From an uncultured Selenomonadales bacterium (GTDB lineage Bacteria > Bacillota > Negativicutes > Selenomonadales > Selenomonadaceae): a stretch of DNA of 19,448 nt. The position numbers were made by a program, and so were the translations under genes. Shown piece by piece: positions 8,311 through 16,598 of this stretch. Each line of letters begins with the position of its first letter. The first letter of the stretch is position 1. Under the pieces are notes generated by a model that ran no database searches, had not been told where the DNA came from, and saw only the letters and a list, made by a program, of their open reading frames with translations. The stretch covers positions 1 to 19,448 of the forward strand of contig CALDHY010000084.1 of assembly GCA_937901445.1 (NCBI GenBank), in the 5' to 3' direction.

Positions 8311-8398
8311 CTAAATTTTTTTATTATTTAAATATACTTTCTTTTTATAAAGAAGTGCAACGCACGCCTTGCAACCAAAGAAAATCATTACAACCATA
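8311..8398 (-). repeat. Dispersed AT-rich repeat, copy B (upstream of prfB)
   Basis: Second copy of the element described at 4303-4385, with the same core on the minus strand and the same orientation relative to the next gene. It ends within a few bases of the prfB ribosome-binding site. A 28-codon open frame (8311-8397) runs through it but has no ribosome-binding site. Confidence 0.55.
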
Positions 8399-8415
8399 CT
8401 GTGACATTTATTTTT

Positions 8416-9207
8416 TCATTTTGCAATTAAGTAAGCGTGATTCATTGGACCGCGCCCTTTGCCCAAATTTAAATTCGCCGCCAACGCGCCGGAAATATAA
8501 TCTTTTGCCTGTTGAATTGATTCAGTTAAGCTTAAATTTTTTGCAAGCCCGGCGGCAATAGCACTTGACAAAGTACAACCTGTGCCGTGCGTGTTGGGGT
8601 TGTCAATTCTTTTGCCATTAAAAATTTTAATATCTTTAATATCGCCGTCAAACAAAATATCGTTTGCATCGTTCAAGCTGTGCCCACCCTTGCAAAGTAC
8701 CGAGCAACCGTAACCGTCAAAAATAATTTTCGCCGCCCGCGTCATATCGTCAGCAGATTTAATTTTTATGTCAGCAAGAGTTTCAGCTTCAGGAATATTT
8801 GGCGTTATGACTGTTGCAAGCGGGAATAAAAATTTTTTCAGCGTTTCAACGGCGTTATCGTCAATCAGTTTTGCGCCGCTTGTTGCAACCATTACAGGGT
8901 CAACCACGATATTTTTTGCGCCGTAAAATTTTAATTTCTGCGCGATTGTTTCAATTAATTCTGAAGAGGCAACCATACCGATTTTCACGGCGTCCGGCGG
9001 AATATCTGTAAAAACTGCGTCAAGTTGTTGTTCCAAAAATTTTGGCGCAACTTCAGAAACTGCAGTAACGCCCGTTGTATTTTGCGCAGTCAAGGCGGTA
9101 ATTGCGCTCATTGCATAGACGCCAAGCATTGTCATTGTTTTTATATCAGCTTGAATACCTGCGCCGCCGCTTGAATCACTGCCGGCGATTGTTAAAGCTG
9201 TTTTCAA
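8416..9207 (-). CDS. thiD: Hydroxymethylpyrimidine / phosphomethylpyrimidine kinase
   Basis: 263 residues, normal for ThiD. The enzyme phosphorylates HMP and HMP-phosphate to give HMP diphosphate for thiamine phosphate synthesis. Ribokinase-fold motifs are intact: AGSDSSGGAGIQADIKT at the N-terminus (substrate site), DPVMVATSG near residue 105, TPNIPEAE near 138, KGGH near 176 and the catalytic anion hole NTHGTGCTLSSAIAAGL near 210. Translation starts at a TTG (9205-9207) with GGAGG at 9217-9221, nine bases upstream. That ribosome-binding site lies just before the thiE stop, so thiE and thiD are coupled. Confidence 0.95.
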   Translation of the reverse strand: MKTALTIAGSDSSGGAGIQADIKTMTMLGVYAMSAITALTAQNTTGVTAVSEVAPKFLEQQLDAVFTDIPPDAVKIGMVASSELIETIAQKLKFYGAKNIVVDPVMVATSGAKLIDDNAVETLKKFLFPLATVITPNIPEAETLADIKIKSADDMTRAAKIIFDGYGCSVLCKGGHSLNDANDILFDGDIKDIKIFNGKRIDNPNTHGTGCTLSSAIAAGLAKNLSLTESIQQAKDYISGALAANLNLGKGRGPMNHAYLIAK

Positions 9208-9210
9208 ATT

Positions 9211-9825
9211 TTAATTCCTCCAAACGTTCAATAAATTTTTGGCGGCAATTTCGGGATTTTCAGCCGTAATAATGGCAGAGACAACCGCCACGCCGTCAAT
9301 TTTTGCCGGTTTAATCTGCGCGACAGTTTCAAGATTAATCCCGCCAATGGCAACGATAGGGATTTTCACGGCGGCACGAATTTTTTTCAAAGTGTCAAGC
9401 GTAACAAGTTTAGCGTCAGTTTTTGTATTTGTGGCGAACATTGCGCCGACGCCCAGATAATTTGCACCGTCAATTTCGGCTTGCCGCGCCTCTTCAACTG
9501 TTGAAACTGAAACGCCGATAATTTTTTCTGCGCCCAAAATTTTTCTTGCAACTTTACAGGGTAAATCACTTTGTCCGACGTGAACGCCCGCCGCGTCAAT
9601 CGCCTGTGCAATATCCAGCCTGTCATTGACAATCAGCGGAATATTTTTTGACGCGGTAATTTTTTTTAAACTTTTTCCAACTTCAAAAAATTCTTTACTG
9701 CTACAATTTTTCTCGCGCAGTTGTACAACGGTAACGCCGCCTTTTATAGCAAGTTCGACGGCTTTTTCAATATCTGCAGTTAAATTTCTGTCAGTGCAAA
9801 GGTACAAACTGTAATCAACTTTCAT
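9211..9825 (-). CDS. thiE: Thiamine phosphate synthase
   Basis: 204 residues with a TIM-barrel pattern. The enzyme joins HMP diphosphate and thiazole phosphate to form thiamine phosphate. Visible signature motifs are VVQLREK near residue 35, VNDRLDIA near 66, GVHVGQSDLP near 80, the phosphate-binding loop TNTKTDA near 132 and VAIGGINLE near 160. The ATG overlaps the thiM stop in an ATGA (9822-9825), classic translational coupling. It sits between the two kinases that supply its substrates. Confidence 0.95.
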   Translation of the reverse strand: MKVDYSLYLCTDRNLTADIEKAVELAIKGGVTVVQLREKNCSSKEFFEVGKSLKKITASKNIPLIVNDRLDIAQAIDAAGVHVGQSDLPCKVARKILGAEKIIGVSVSTVEEARQAEIDGANYLGVGAMFATNTKTDAKLVTLDTLKKIRAAVKIPIVAIGGINLETVAQIKPAKIDGVAVVSAIITAENPEIAAKNLLNVWRN

Positions 9826-10607
9826 AAAAAAATTTTTCCTCGCGCAGAAATAATTTCATCGTCAATCTTGCTTAAGGCGTCGATAATTCCAACGCGCAAA
9901 CTGCCCGTACCGGCAGCAGAATATTTTTCAGCTGAAATTTCGCCGGCAATTCCCATAGCGGCAACCGCACTTACAGCGGCAGAAAATTTATCTTCGCACG
10001 CGCCAATATACGCGCCCAAAATTCCCGAGAGCATGCAACCCGTGCCGGTAATTTTCCCCATTGCAGGGACGCCGTTTTTAACCTGCGCGAAATTTTTTCC
10101 GTCGGTAATTGTATCAACTGCGCCGGTAATTATCGCCACGCAAGAATATTTTTCAGCTGCGATTTTTGCAACTTCAGCCGCCGAAAATTTTTTATCGCCT
10201 TCATTTGAATCAACGCCGCGTGTTGCAGAATCTTTCCCCGCGCAAAAAGCAATTTCTGAAAGGTTGCCGCGAATTGCCGCAAGTTTAAAATTTCTTAAAA
10301 GGCGTTCAGTGGTTTTATTTCTCAAAGTTGAAACGCCCGCGCCTACAGGGTCCAAAATTATTGGAACATTTTTTTTATTGGCAGTTGACGCCGCCGCGAA
10401 CATTGAAGCCGCCGTACGTTCGTTCAAAGTGCCAATGTTTATAACAAGCGCGTTTGAAATGGCGGTAATTTCTTCGACTTCGTGAATATCGTCCGCCATA
10501 ACCGGCGAGCCGCCGACCGCCAAAATTGCGTTTGCCACGTCATTAACAGTAACGTAATTTGTAATGCAATGTACAAGCGGGATTTTTTCCCTAACAATTT
10601 TATTCAT
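9822..10607 (-). CDS. thiM: Hydroxyethylthiazole kinase
   Basis: 261 residues from the ATG at 10605-10607. An ATG 12 bases upstream is open, but the GGGAGGA ribosome-binding site lies between the two, so the downstream one is preferred. ThiM phosphorylates salvaged hydroxyethylthiazole. Motifs are HCITNYVTVNDVAN and GGSPVMADD near the N-terminus, LDPVGAGVSTLR near residue 115, RGNLSEIAF, VITGAVDTITDG and GTGCMLSG with the conserved Cys near 195. It is the first of three coupled thi genes, a salvage set without thiC, thiG or thiH. No TPP riboswitch precedes it. Confidence 0.95.
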   Translation of the reverse strand: MNKIVREKIPLVHCITNYVTVNDVANAILAVGGSPVMADDIHEVEEITAISNALVINIGTLNERTAASMFAAASTANKKNVPIILDPVGAGVSTLRNKTTERLLRNFKLAAIRGNLSEIAFCAGKDSATRGVDSNEGDKKFSAAEVAKIAAEKYSCVAIITGAVDTITDGKNFAQVKNGVPAMGKITGTGCMLSGILGAYIGACEDKFSAAVSAVAAMGIAGEISAEKYSAAGTGSLRVGIIDALSKIDDEIISARGKIFL

Positions 10608-10645
10608 ATATCCTCCCATAAGATTTTGCGAATTTAGATTTTTTT

Positions 10646-11116
10646 GTGTACTTGCGTGTACACGGTCGCTTTAAAATTTATTGTGTATTTGCGTGTACAC
10701 AGAGGCTTGAAATTTTTTTTGTGAACTTGCGCGTACACGGTCGCTTGAAAATTTTTTTGTGTACTTGCGCGTACACGGACGCTTGAAAATTTTTTTGTGA
10801 ATTTGCGTATACACGGTCGCTTGAAAATTTTTTGTGTATTTGCGCGTACACGGTCGCTTTAAAATTTATTGTGTATTTGCGTGTACACGGACGCTTGAAT
10901 TTTTTTGTGAATTTGCGTATACACGGACGCTTGAAAATTTTTTGTGTATTTGCGCGTACACGGACACTTGAATTTTTTTGTGAATTTGCGCGTACACGGA
11001 CGCTTGAAATTTTTTGTGTATTTGCGTGTACACAGACGCTTGAAAATTTTTTTGTGAATTTGCGTGTACACAGACGCTTGAAAATTTTTTTGTGTATTTG
11101 CGTGTACACAGACGCC
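10646..11116. repeat. Tandem repeat array, 13 units of 36-38 bp
   Basis: Thirteen head-to-tail units begin with GTG at 10646, 10683, 10721, 10759, 10797, 10834, 10871, 10907, 10944, 10980, 11016, 11054 and 11092, the last partial. Each has a near-palindromic core GCGTGTACACG (variants GCGCGTACACG, GCGTATACACG), then (G/A)ACGCTTGAAA and a T-run. Units begin GTGTA or GTGAA in the order TTATA-TTATA-TAT (T = GTGTA, A = GTGAA), and units 1 and 6 alone share CTTTAAAATTTATT. So units 1-5 and 6-10 form a higher-order duplication. Unit length varies by single bases in the T-run, so no reading frame is kept and the array is non-coding. There are no unique spacers, so it is not CRISPR. It lies between secA and thiM. 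Confidence 0.95.
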
Positions 11117-11133
11117 AAAAACTTTAGCCTCCT

Positions 11134-11167
11134 GCCTAATCCCTAATCCTTAGCCCCTAGCCCCTAT
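11134..11167 (-). repeat. Short telomere-like G-rich repeat overlapping the secA stop
   Basis: The minus strand reads TAGGGGCTAGGGGCTAAGG followed by ATTAGGGATTAGG, a degenerate 7-8 base repeat with five runs of two to four G. The secA TAG stop is part of the first unit. It could fold as a two-tetrad G-quadruplex in the transcript. Confidence 0.6.
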
Positions 11168-13695
11168 TTCCCTTTACCGCAACAATTTTTGTATTTTTTG
11201 CCGGAGCCGCAAGGGCAAGGGTCGTTTCTGCCGACTTTTTTACCGTCAGCATTTTTTAAAGTTTTTTGAGTTTCGGCAGGGCTTACGTCGTTGCCGTGTG
11301 AAGCTTGCGCAGTTTGCAACCGATCTTGTACTTTTTGTTCTTCCTGTGAAACAATCGCCACGTGATAAATCAGCGATGCAATTTGGTCTTGAATGGACGC
11401 CTCCATTTCTTCAAACATTGCCAACGCTTCAATTTTGTATTCAACAAGCGGGTTTCTTTGTCCGTACGCGCGCAAATTTATACCCTCGCGCAGCATATCC
11501 ATATGGTCAAGGTGTTCCATCCACTTATTGTCGACAACGCGCAACATTATAACTTTTTCAAGTTCACGCATTGTTTCTTCACCAAAACTATCTTCACGCT
11601 TTTTATAATTGGCGGCGGCTATACCTTCAAGATATTCTTTGAGTTCGTCGCGGCTCATTTTTTCCATTTCTGAAAGGTTAAGTTGCCCGCGTTCGGCGTA
11701 AATTTGCTCGGCGTCTTTTACAATTTCCGAAAGTTGCCATTCTTCGGGGTAAAGTTTTTCATTGGCGTATTGATTCATTTCTGATTTTATAATGTGGTTA
11801 ATCATACCAATAATATTTTCGCGCAGGTTTTCGCCGTTGAGAATTTTTTTGCGCTCGCCGTAAATAATTTCGCGTTGCTGATTCATAACGTCGTCATATT
11901 CCAAAACGTGTTTACGAATATCAAAGTTACGCGCCTCAACTTTTTTCTGCGCGTGTTCGATTGACTTTGTAATTAAAGTGTGTTCAATTGGTTCATCCTC
12001 TTCCATACCAAGTTTATCCATAATTTTTGCAATGTTGTCTGACGCAAAAAGCCTCATTAAATCATCTTCAAGCGAAAGATAAAATCTGGATTCGCCAGGG
12101 TCGCCTTGACGCCCGCTGCGCCCGCGTAACTGGTTATCAATTCTGCGCGATTCATGGCGTTCGGTACCGACAATGAAAAGCCCGCCGAGTTCAGGTACAC
12201 CTTCACCAAGTTTAATATCCGTGCCGCGCCCCGCCATATTTGTGGCGATTGTAACGGCGTTTTTCTGCCCGGCGTCTGCAACAATTTCAGCTTCCTTTTC
12301 GTGGAACTTTGCATTCAAAACGTTGTGCGGAATACCGCGCTTTCTCAAAATTGTACTTAATTCTTCAGATTGAGTAATTGAAGTTGTACCGATTAAAACG
12401 GGCTGCCCTTTTGCGTGAATTTCTTCAACCATTTGTCCGACGGCTTTATATTTGGCGCGTTTGTTTTTGTAAATTACGTCGGGGTGGTCGATTCTTTTAA
12501 CGGGTTTATTTGTCGGAACAACGATAACCGGCAATTTGTAAATCTTTAAAAATTCGTCCTCTTCAGTTTTAGCCGTGCCTGTCATTCCCGCCAATTTGTC
12601 ATACATACGGAAATAATTTTGAAATGTTATCGTTGCAAGTGTTTGAGACTCACGGCGAATTTTGACGCCTTCCTTAGCTTCAATAGCTTGGTGCAAGCCG
12701 TCAGAATATCTGCGCCCGGGCATTAAACGCCCCGTAAATTCGTCAACAATAATAATTTCGTCGTCACGTACAACATAATCTCTGTCACGTTTGAACAAAG
12801 ATTTTGCACGCAACGCCGCCGTAAAGCAATGAGAGTATTCAATATTTTCAGAGGCGTACAAGTTATTTATACCGAGCCGCTGTTCAATTTTCGGTATGAC
12901 TTCATCTTTTGGCGAAACGGTTTTCTGTTTTTCGTCAACGGTATAATCTGTGCCTTCCTGCAAAGTTGAAACTGCGCGCGCCATAATTGCATAAATTTCT
13001 GTAGACTTTTGACCGGGACCGGAAATGATAAGCGGCGTTCTTGCCTCGTCAATTAAAATGGAGTCGACCTCGTCAACAATAGCATAATGCAGCGGGCGTT
13101 GTACCATTTGTTCTTGATGAACAACCATATTGTCGCGCAGATAGTCAAAGCCAAATTCATTGTTCGTGCCAAAAGTTACATCGCAGTTGTAGGAAAATTT
13201 TCTTTCGGGAAAATCCATATCGTGAACAATTAATCCGACGGTTAAACCCAAAAAGCTGTAAAGTTGTCCCATCCATTCGCTGTCACGGCGTGCAAGATAG
13301 TCATTGACTGTAACCATATGCACGCCCTTACCTTCCAGCGCGTTCAGATAAACCGGCAACGTTGCAACAAGTGTTTTACCTTCGCCGGTTTTCATTTCGG
13401 CAATTTTACCTTCATGCAAACACATTCCGCCTATAAGTTGTACGTCAAAATGACGCATACCTAAAACTCTGCGCGACGACTCACGGCAAACTGCAAACGC
13501 CTCCGGTAAAATTTTATCTAAAGTTTCGCCGCCGCGTAAACGTTCACGAAAATTTTCAGTGGAATTGGTAAGTTTATCGTCAGTGTAATTTTGATATGTT
13601 GCCTCCAAAGAATTAATTTTATCAACAACTTTTTGCATTCGTTTAATTTCTTTTTCGTTGTTATCGCCCAAAAATCTTTTCAAAAAGCCAAACAA
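11164..13695 (-). CDS. secA: Protein translocase ATPase SecA
   Basis: About 843 residues, full length. SecA drives preproteins through SecYEG using ATP. Motifs are the Walker A region [19 protein letters not shown] near residue 100, the DEVD box in [17 protein letters not shown] near 205, [28 protein letters not shown] (helicase motif VI) and the C-terminal zinc-binding [14 protein letters not shown] preceded by GRNDP. A GTG at 13702-13704 opens the longest frame but overlaps its own ribosome-binding site. A TTG three codons later (13693-13695) lies eight bases after AGGGAG (13704-13709) and gives [13 protein letters not shown], which fits other SecA N-termini. In many Firmicutes prfB follows secA directly; here the tandem array and three thi genes lie between. 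Confidence 0.96.
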   Translation of the reverse strand: MFGFLKRFLGDNNEKEIKRMQKVVDKINSLEATYQNYTDDKLTNSTENFRERLRGGETLDKILPEAFAVCRESSRRVLGMRHFDVQLIGGMCLHEGKIAEMKTGEGKTLVATLPVYLNALEGKGVHMVTVNDYLARRDSEWMGQLYSFLGLTVGLIVHDMDFPERKFSYNCDVTFGTNNEFGFDYLRDNMVVHQEQMVQRPLHYAIVDEVDSILIDEARTPLIISGPGQKSTEIYAIMARAVSTLQEGTDYTVDEKQKTVSPKDEVIPKIEQRLGINNLYASENIEYSHCFTAALRAKSLFKRDRDYVVRDDEIIIVDEFTGRLMPGRRYSDGLHQAIEAKEGVKIRRESQTLATITFQNYFRMYDKLAGMTGTAKTEEDEFLKIYKLPVIVVPTNKPVKRIDHPDVIYKNKRAKYKAVGQMVEEIHAKGQPVLIGTTSITQSEELSTILRKRGIPHNVLNAKFHEKEAEIVADAGQKNAVTIATNMAGRGTDIKLGEGVPELGGLFIVGTERHESRRIDNQLRGRSGRQGDPGESRFYLSLEDDLMRLFASDNIAKIMDKLGMEEDEPIEHTLITKSIEHAQKKVEARNFDIRKHVLEYDDVMNQQREIIYGERKKILNGENLRENIIGMINHIIKSEMNQYANEKLYPEEWQLSEIVKDAEQIYAERGQLNLSEMEKMSRDELKEYLEGIAAANYKKREDSFGEETMRELEKVIMLRVVDNKWMEHLDHMDMLREGINLRAYGQRNPLVEYKIEALAMFEEMEASIQDQIASLIYHVAIVSQEEQKVQDRLQTAQASHGNDVSPAETQKTLKNADGKKVGRNDPCPCGSGKKYKNCCGKGK

Positions 13696-13732
13696 ATTTT
13701 TCACTCCCTATGAATTTTTTAAACCGCCAATA

Positions 13733-13762
13733 ATTATAACAGTTTCACAAAAAATAGTACAA
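13733..13762 (-). promoter_or_regulatory. secA promoter
   Basis: On the minus strand, -35 TTGTAC (13757-13762) and a perfect -10 TATAAT (13733-13738) are separated by 18 bp. The -10 is in the same TGTTATAAT context as the proposed ileS promoter. It lies about 25 bases before the secA ribosome-binding site. Confidence 0.65.
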
Positions 13763-13784
13763 TAAAAAAAATCGCCGCGCCGCC

Positions 13785-13809
13785 GTGCCTTAAAAAAATT
13801 TAATGGCAC
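13785..13809. other. Inverted repeat between secA and fliK
   Basis: GTGCC (13785-13789) and GGCAC (13805-13809) are inverted, and the flanking TTAAA and TTTAA extend the stem to about ten pairs with one bulged T. There is no T-run suited to termination. It could be an operator for the divergent genes. Confidence 0.4.
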
Positions 13810-13827
13810 TGTAAAAAATTTCGATAC
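13801..13827 (+). promoter_or_regulatory. Possible flagellar sigma-28 promoter for fliK
   Basis: TAAT (13801-13804), 15 bp, then TTCGATAC (13820-13827), compared with the sigma-28 consensus TAAA-N15-GCCGATAA. Five of eight -10 bases match. The spacing and position upstream of a late flagellar gene fit, but the match is weak. Confidence 0.3.
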
Positions 13828-13851
13828 TCTTTAAAGAGAGGAGAGGCAGTT

Positions 13852-15783
13852 ATGGCAAATGCGAATACAAATTTAATGTCGATAAACATAAATCAATCGG
13901 CAGCTTCGACAGGTTCAAAAGGTTCCGGCTTGTCAAAATATAATTCTTCACAGAAAGGCGGCAATGATTTTAATTCCGCGCTCGACAGAGCAAACGAAAA
14001 ACTTAATCAACAAAATCAGCCAATCCAACAAGAGCCTTCAAATGCTGAAGAAGTTAAACCGGATGCAAGCGTACAAGATACTACACAACCCGTCGAATCA
14101 AAAGACGCCACAAATACAGCGTCAACTCAAGGAGAGAATCAACAACCGCAGGACGCGGCTCAAAATATACCGACCGAAAAAGTTATCCCCGCCGAAATTA
14201 AAGTTGTTCAAACTGAAAATATTTCGCCCGTTGTAGAAATTCCAACTGAAAATCTTTTACAGCCCGTCGAAGTTTCAACCGAAAATATTTCGCCGGAAAT
14301 TGAAGTTAAACCCGAAAACACCGAAATTACCGCCGCGCCGGAAGTTCAGCCCGTTGTTCCATATTTTTTCACGGCTAACACTGAAACGCTTTTACCCGCG
14401 CAACCTGCAGAAAATACCGGCGAAGTTAATTTAATGACGATTATGCCCCAAAACGACGGCAATAAATCTCAAACTATGCTGAATCTTTTGGGCGGCAAAA
14501 CGTGGACTGCTGAAGACGTTCAAGCTACAATTTCGCCCCAGCCTGTTACACAAAACATTGAAATTAATCCCGAAACTTTACCGATTCATCAAGTCGGCAA
14601 AAATTTAACTTTAAATCAAAATCCTGTTCAAAATCAAAACGCTGAAAATCTGCAACAATCGCCGCAAATTTTAAATCAACAAATTTTAAATCAGCAGACA
14701 AATTTAAATCTTCAACAAATTCAACCGCAACAAATTTCAACTCAACCGGCAGATTTAAACTTTCAACCGCAACAAATTCCAACTCAATCCGTAGAATTTG
14801 AAATTCAACCGCAACAGCTCCAACAGGTTCCAACTCAACCAATAAATTTGGAAATTCAACCGCAACAGCTCCAACAAATTCCAACTCAACCGGTAAATTT
14901 AGAAATTCAACCGCAACAACAAATTCAAGCTGCGCCGCAAATTCAAGCTGCACCACAAATTCAAACTGCACCGCAATTTGAGTTACAACAACAACCAATT
15001 TTAACTTCCCTGCAACCGCAAATTGACGCTAAACAAGTAAATCAGCAACAACCAATTTCTGACTTGCTCGGCGCAAATGTACCGGTTGAAGATAGTCAAA
15101 GTACTGCTCCTTTGCCGCCTGTTCAACAAATCTTTCGCCAACAACCTGAACAAAATCAGCAACAAACCAATCAAAACTTACAACAAAATTTCGCGCAGGA
15201 TTTAAATATTGAAATTCAAACTCAACAACAAAATTCCGGCGGCGAGTCAACCTTTGTACAAAATTTGGCTCCGGCAGTCGATAACAACACAAACACTCAA
15301 CCCGTTGTTCAAACTCAAAATCCTGAAGCCGCCGCGCAAGCCGCCCGTGAAAATGAAAGTATCCCCGCGCAGATTGTACAGCAGGCGCGCATGATTCGTA
15401 CCGCCGAAAATACCGAAATGGTTATTAATCTTAAGCCTGAACACTTGGGACAATTAACCCTGCGAGTTTCTGTCAGTCAAAACGGCGCAGTTACTGCAAG
15501 CTTTTATAGCGATAACGCACAAGTACGCGCCGCCATTGAAAATTCACTTGTACAACTTAGACAGGAACTTAGCGATCAAGGCTTGAAAGTCGATAACGTG
15601 CAAGTTTCTTCATATTTGAGCGACGGCGGATTAATGAACGGGCAAGGCGGGCAGGCGTGGCAACAAAATCAACAACAACCTGCTAACAGAAGAATTGACT
15701 TTGACGCTCTGCAAGAAGAAGTTGACGCCGTAACGCCGGATAACGAAAGTATTTCTGCCGATGGCGTAGATTATAAAGTTTAA
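13852..15783 (+). CDS. fliK: Flagellar hook-length control protein FliK
   Basis: 643 residues, longer than most FliK proteins. FliK is secreted through the flagellar export apparatus, measures hook length and switches export from hook to filament proteins. The C-terminal domain (about residues 510-600) is the conserved hook-length control domain: MVINLKPEHLGQLTLRVSV, NAQVRAAIENSLVQLRQEL and LSDQGLKVDNVQVS. The N-terminal two thirds is low-complexity, rich in Gln, Pro, Asn and Thr, consistent with an unfolded ruler, and contains in-frame tandem repeats. The start has a GGAGAGG ribosome-binding site. The stop TAA merges with the AAGGAGG of flgD, so the two are co-transcribed. Confidence 0.92.
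   Translation: MANANTNLMSININQSAASTGSKGSGLSKYNSSQKGGNDFNSALDRANEKLNQQNQPIQQEPSNAEEVKPDASVQDTTQPVESKDATNTASTQGENQQPQDAAQNIPTEKVIPAEIKVVQTENISPVVEIPTENLLQPVEVSTENISPEIEVKPENTEITAAPEVQPVVPYFFTANTETLLPAQPAENTGEVNLMTIMPQNDGNKSQTMLNLLGGKTWTAEDVQATISPQPVTQNIEINPETLPIHQVGKNLTLNQNPVQNQNAENLQQSPQILNQQILNQQTNLNLQQIQPQQISTQPADLNFQPQQIPTQSVEFEIQPQQLQQVPTQPINLEIQPQQLQQIPTQPVNLEIQPQQQIQAAPQIQAAPQIQTAPQFELQQQPILTSLQPQIDAKQVNQQQPISDLLGANVPVEDSQSTAPLPPVQQIFRQQPEQNQQQTNQNLQQNFAQDLNIEIQTQQQNSGGESTFVQNLAPAVDNNTNTQPVVQTQNPEAAAQAARENESIPAQIVQQARMIRTAENTEMVINLKPEHLGQLTLRVSVSQNGAVTASFYSDNAQVRAAIENSLVQLRQELSDQGLKVDNVQVSSYLSDGGLMNGQGGQAWQQNQQQPANRRIDFDALQEEVDAVTPDNESISADGVDYKV
14704..14973 (+). repeat. In-frame tandem repeats in the FliK ruler region
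   Basis: Two near-identical 51-bp units (14800-14850 and 14851-14901) encode EIQPQQLQQ(V/I)PTQP(I/V)NL. Related, more diverged units precede them from about 14704, and a partial one starts at 14902. Three 18-bp units at 14920-14973 then encode QIQ(A/T)AP. All lengths are multiples of three, so copy changes would keep the frame. Confidence 0.88.
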
Positions 15784-15795
15784 GGAGGTTTTAAT

Positions 15796-16377
15796 ATGGC
15801 AAGTTCAAATAATTCACTCAATACAATTACTGTAAACGGCGTAACTTACAGCTCGGCAGCTTACGCCGCGCAAAAAGCCACTGAAGCCGCAAATGAAGTT
15901 AAAAATGACTTGGATAAAGACGCTTTTATTAAATTGCTCGTTACGCAGTTGCAATATCAAGATCCGCTTGAACCGCAGGAAAACGGCGAATTTATCGCAC
16001 AAATGGCGCAATTCTCCAGCCTTGAACAAATGACAAACGTTGCAACTAAGCTTGAAGATATTAATACACTTGTTGGAAATATCGATACTTCAGTTTTGGT
16101 CGGACAACTTAGCGGTATGATTGGACAAGGCGTCGATTGGACAGAAACTGTTGACACTGCAGACGAAGAAGGCAACCCTTTGAAAGTTTCCGAAGACTAC
16201 AGCGGAATTATTACCGGAATCAATATTGAGGACGGCGAAACAAAAGTTGTCGTGGAAACGGCGGAAGGCAAAATTTATAACGTCGACATTGCAAATATTA
16301 CTTCAGTTTACAGCCTGATTGGCTCCAACGAAAATGAAACTGCAGAAATTAATTTAAATGACACTGCTGAAAGTTGA
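15796..16377 (+). CDS. flgD: Flagellar hook scaffolding (cap) protein FlgD
   Basis: 193 residues. FlgD caps the growing hook and helps FlgE subunits assemble. The N-terminal FlgD domain is clear: DKDAFIKLLVTQLQYQDPLEP near residue 41, then FIAQMAQFSSLEQM near 64 and ATKLEDINTLVG. A region near 100-165 resembles the FlgD Ig/Tudor-like module (GQGVDWTE, GIITGINIEDGETKVVVE). The start has a perfect AAGGAGG at 15782-15788. It follows fliK by 12 bases, the usual order, but the transcript then ends at a terminator, so the hook gene flgE is not immediately downstream. Confidence 0.93.
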   Translation: MASSNNSLNTITVNGVTYSSAAYAAQKATEAANEVKNDLDKDAFIKLLVTQLQYQDPLEPQENGEFIAQMAQFSSLEQMTNVATKLEDINTLVGNIDTSVLVGQLSGMIGQGVDWTETVDTADEEGNPLKVSEDYSGIITGINIEDGETKVVVETAEGKIYNVDIANITSVYSLIGSNENETAEINLNDTAES

Positions 16378-16394
16378 GATTTTTTCATAAACTC

Positions 16395-16426
16395 AAAAAT
16401 CCTCGCCATAAAAAGCGGGGATTTTT
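16395..16426 (+). terminator. Rho-independent terminator of fliK-flgD
   Basis: AAAAATCCTCGC (16395-16406) pairs with GCGGGGATTTTT (16415-16426), a 12-bp stem with one G-U pair and an eight-base loop, ending in a T-run. It lies 17 bases after the flgD stop. A-runs on the left side make it usable from both strands. Confidence 0.85.
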
Positions 16427-16598
16427 AATTTGCCCGTAAACGCGCAGAAATGCCCCTATTTGCGTTCAAAGTTTTTATTTGGTACATTTCCTCAAAAGAG
16501 TTATAAAAATTAATTACAGGTACATTCAGGCGCGTCTGAATCGATTTTAAACAATCTTCAACTGAAAAAATCCTCGCCGTAAAAAAGCAAGGATTTTT
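16425..16598 (-). pseudogene. Possible gene remnant, C-terminal fragment without a proper start
   Basis: A 57-codon open frame on the minus strand with no upstream start and no ribosome-binding site. Its peptide looks protein-like in composition: DCLKSIQTRLNVPV, then INFYNSFEEMYQIK and a basic end RGISARLRAN. The first methionine would give only 20 residues. It spans the interval between the two terminators and overlaps both stems. I do not recognise a family. It may be the tail of a decayed gene or chance. Confidence 0.25.

Noticed and set aside
8311..8397. 28-codon small protein upstream of prfB
   Set aside because: No ribosome-binding site, and it lies in a dispersed repeat whose other copy does not keep the same start.
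10646..11116. CRISPR array
   Set aside because: Units are contiguous and all similar, without unique spacers, and there are no cas genes nearby.
10678..11146. Long open frames on both strands through the tandem array, giving basic repeat peptides
   Set aside because: Unit length is 36-38 bases, so each frame changes register from unit to unit. There is no ribosome-binding site, and the open frame is a by-product of repeats with few stops.
10608..11163. TPP riboswitch upstream of thiM
   Set aside because: No CUGAGA or other conserved thi-box sequence on the minus strand; the gap is filled by the tandem repeat.
14564..14998. Antisense open frame in fliK rich in Val, Glu and Phe
   Set aside because: It is the mirror of the Gln/Pro repeat codons (CAA, CCG, ATT) and has no start signals.
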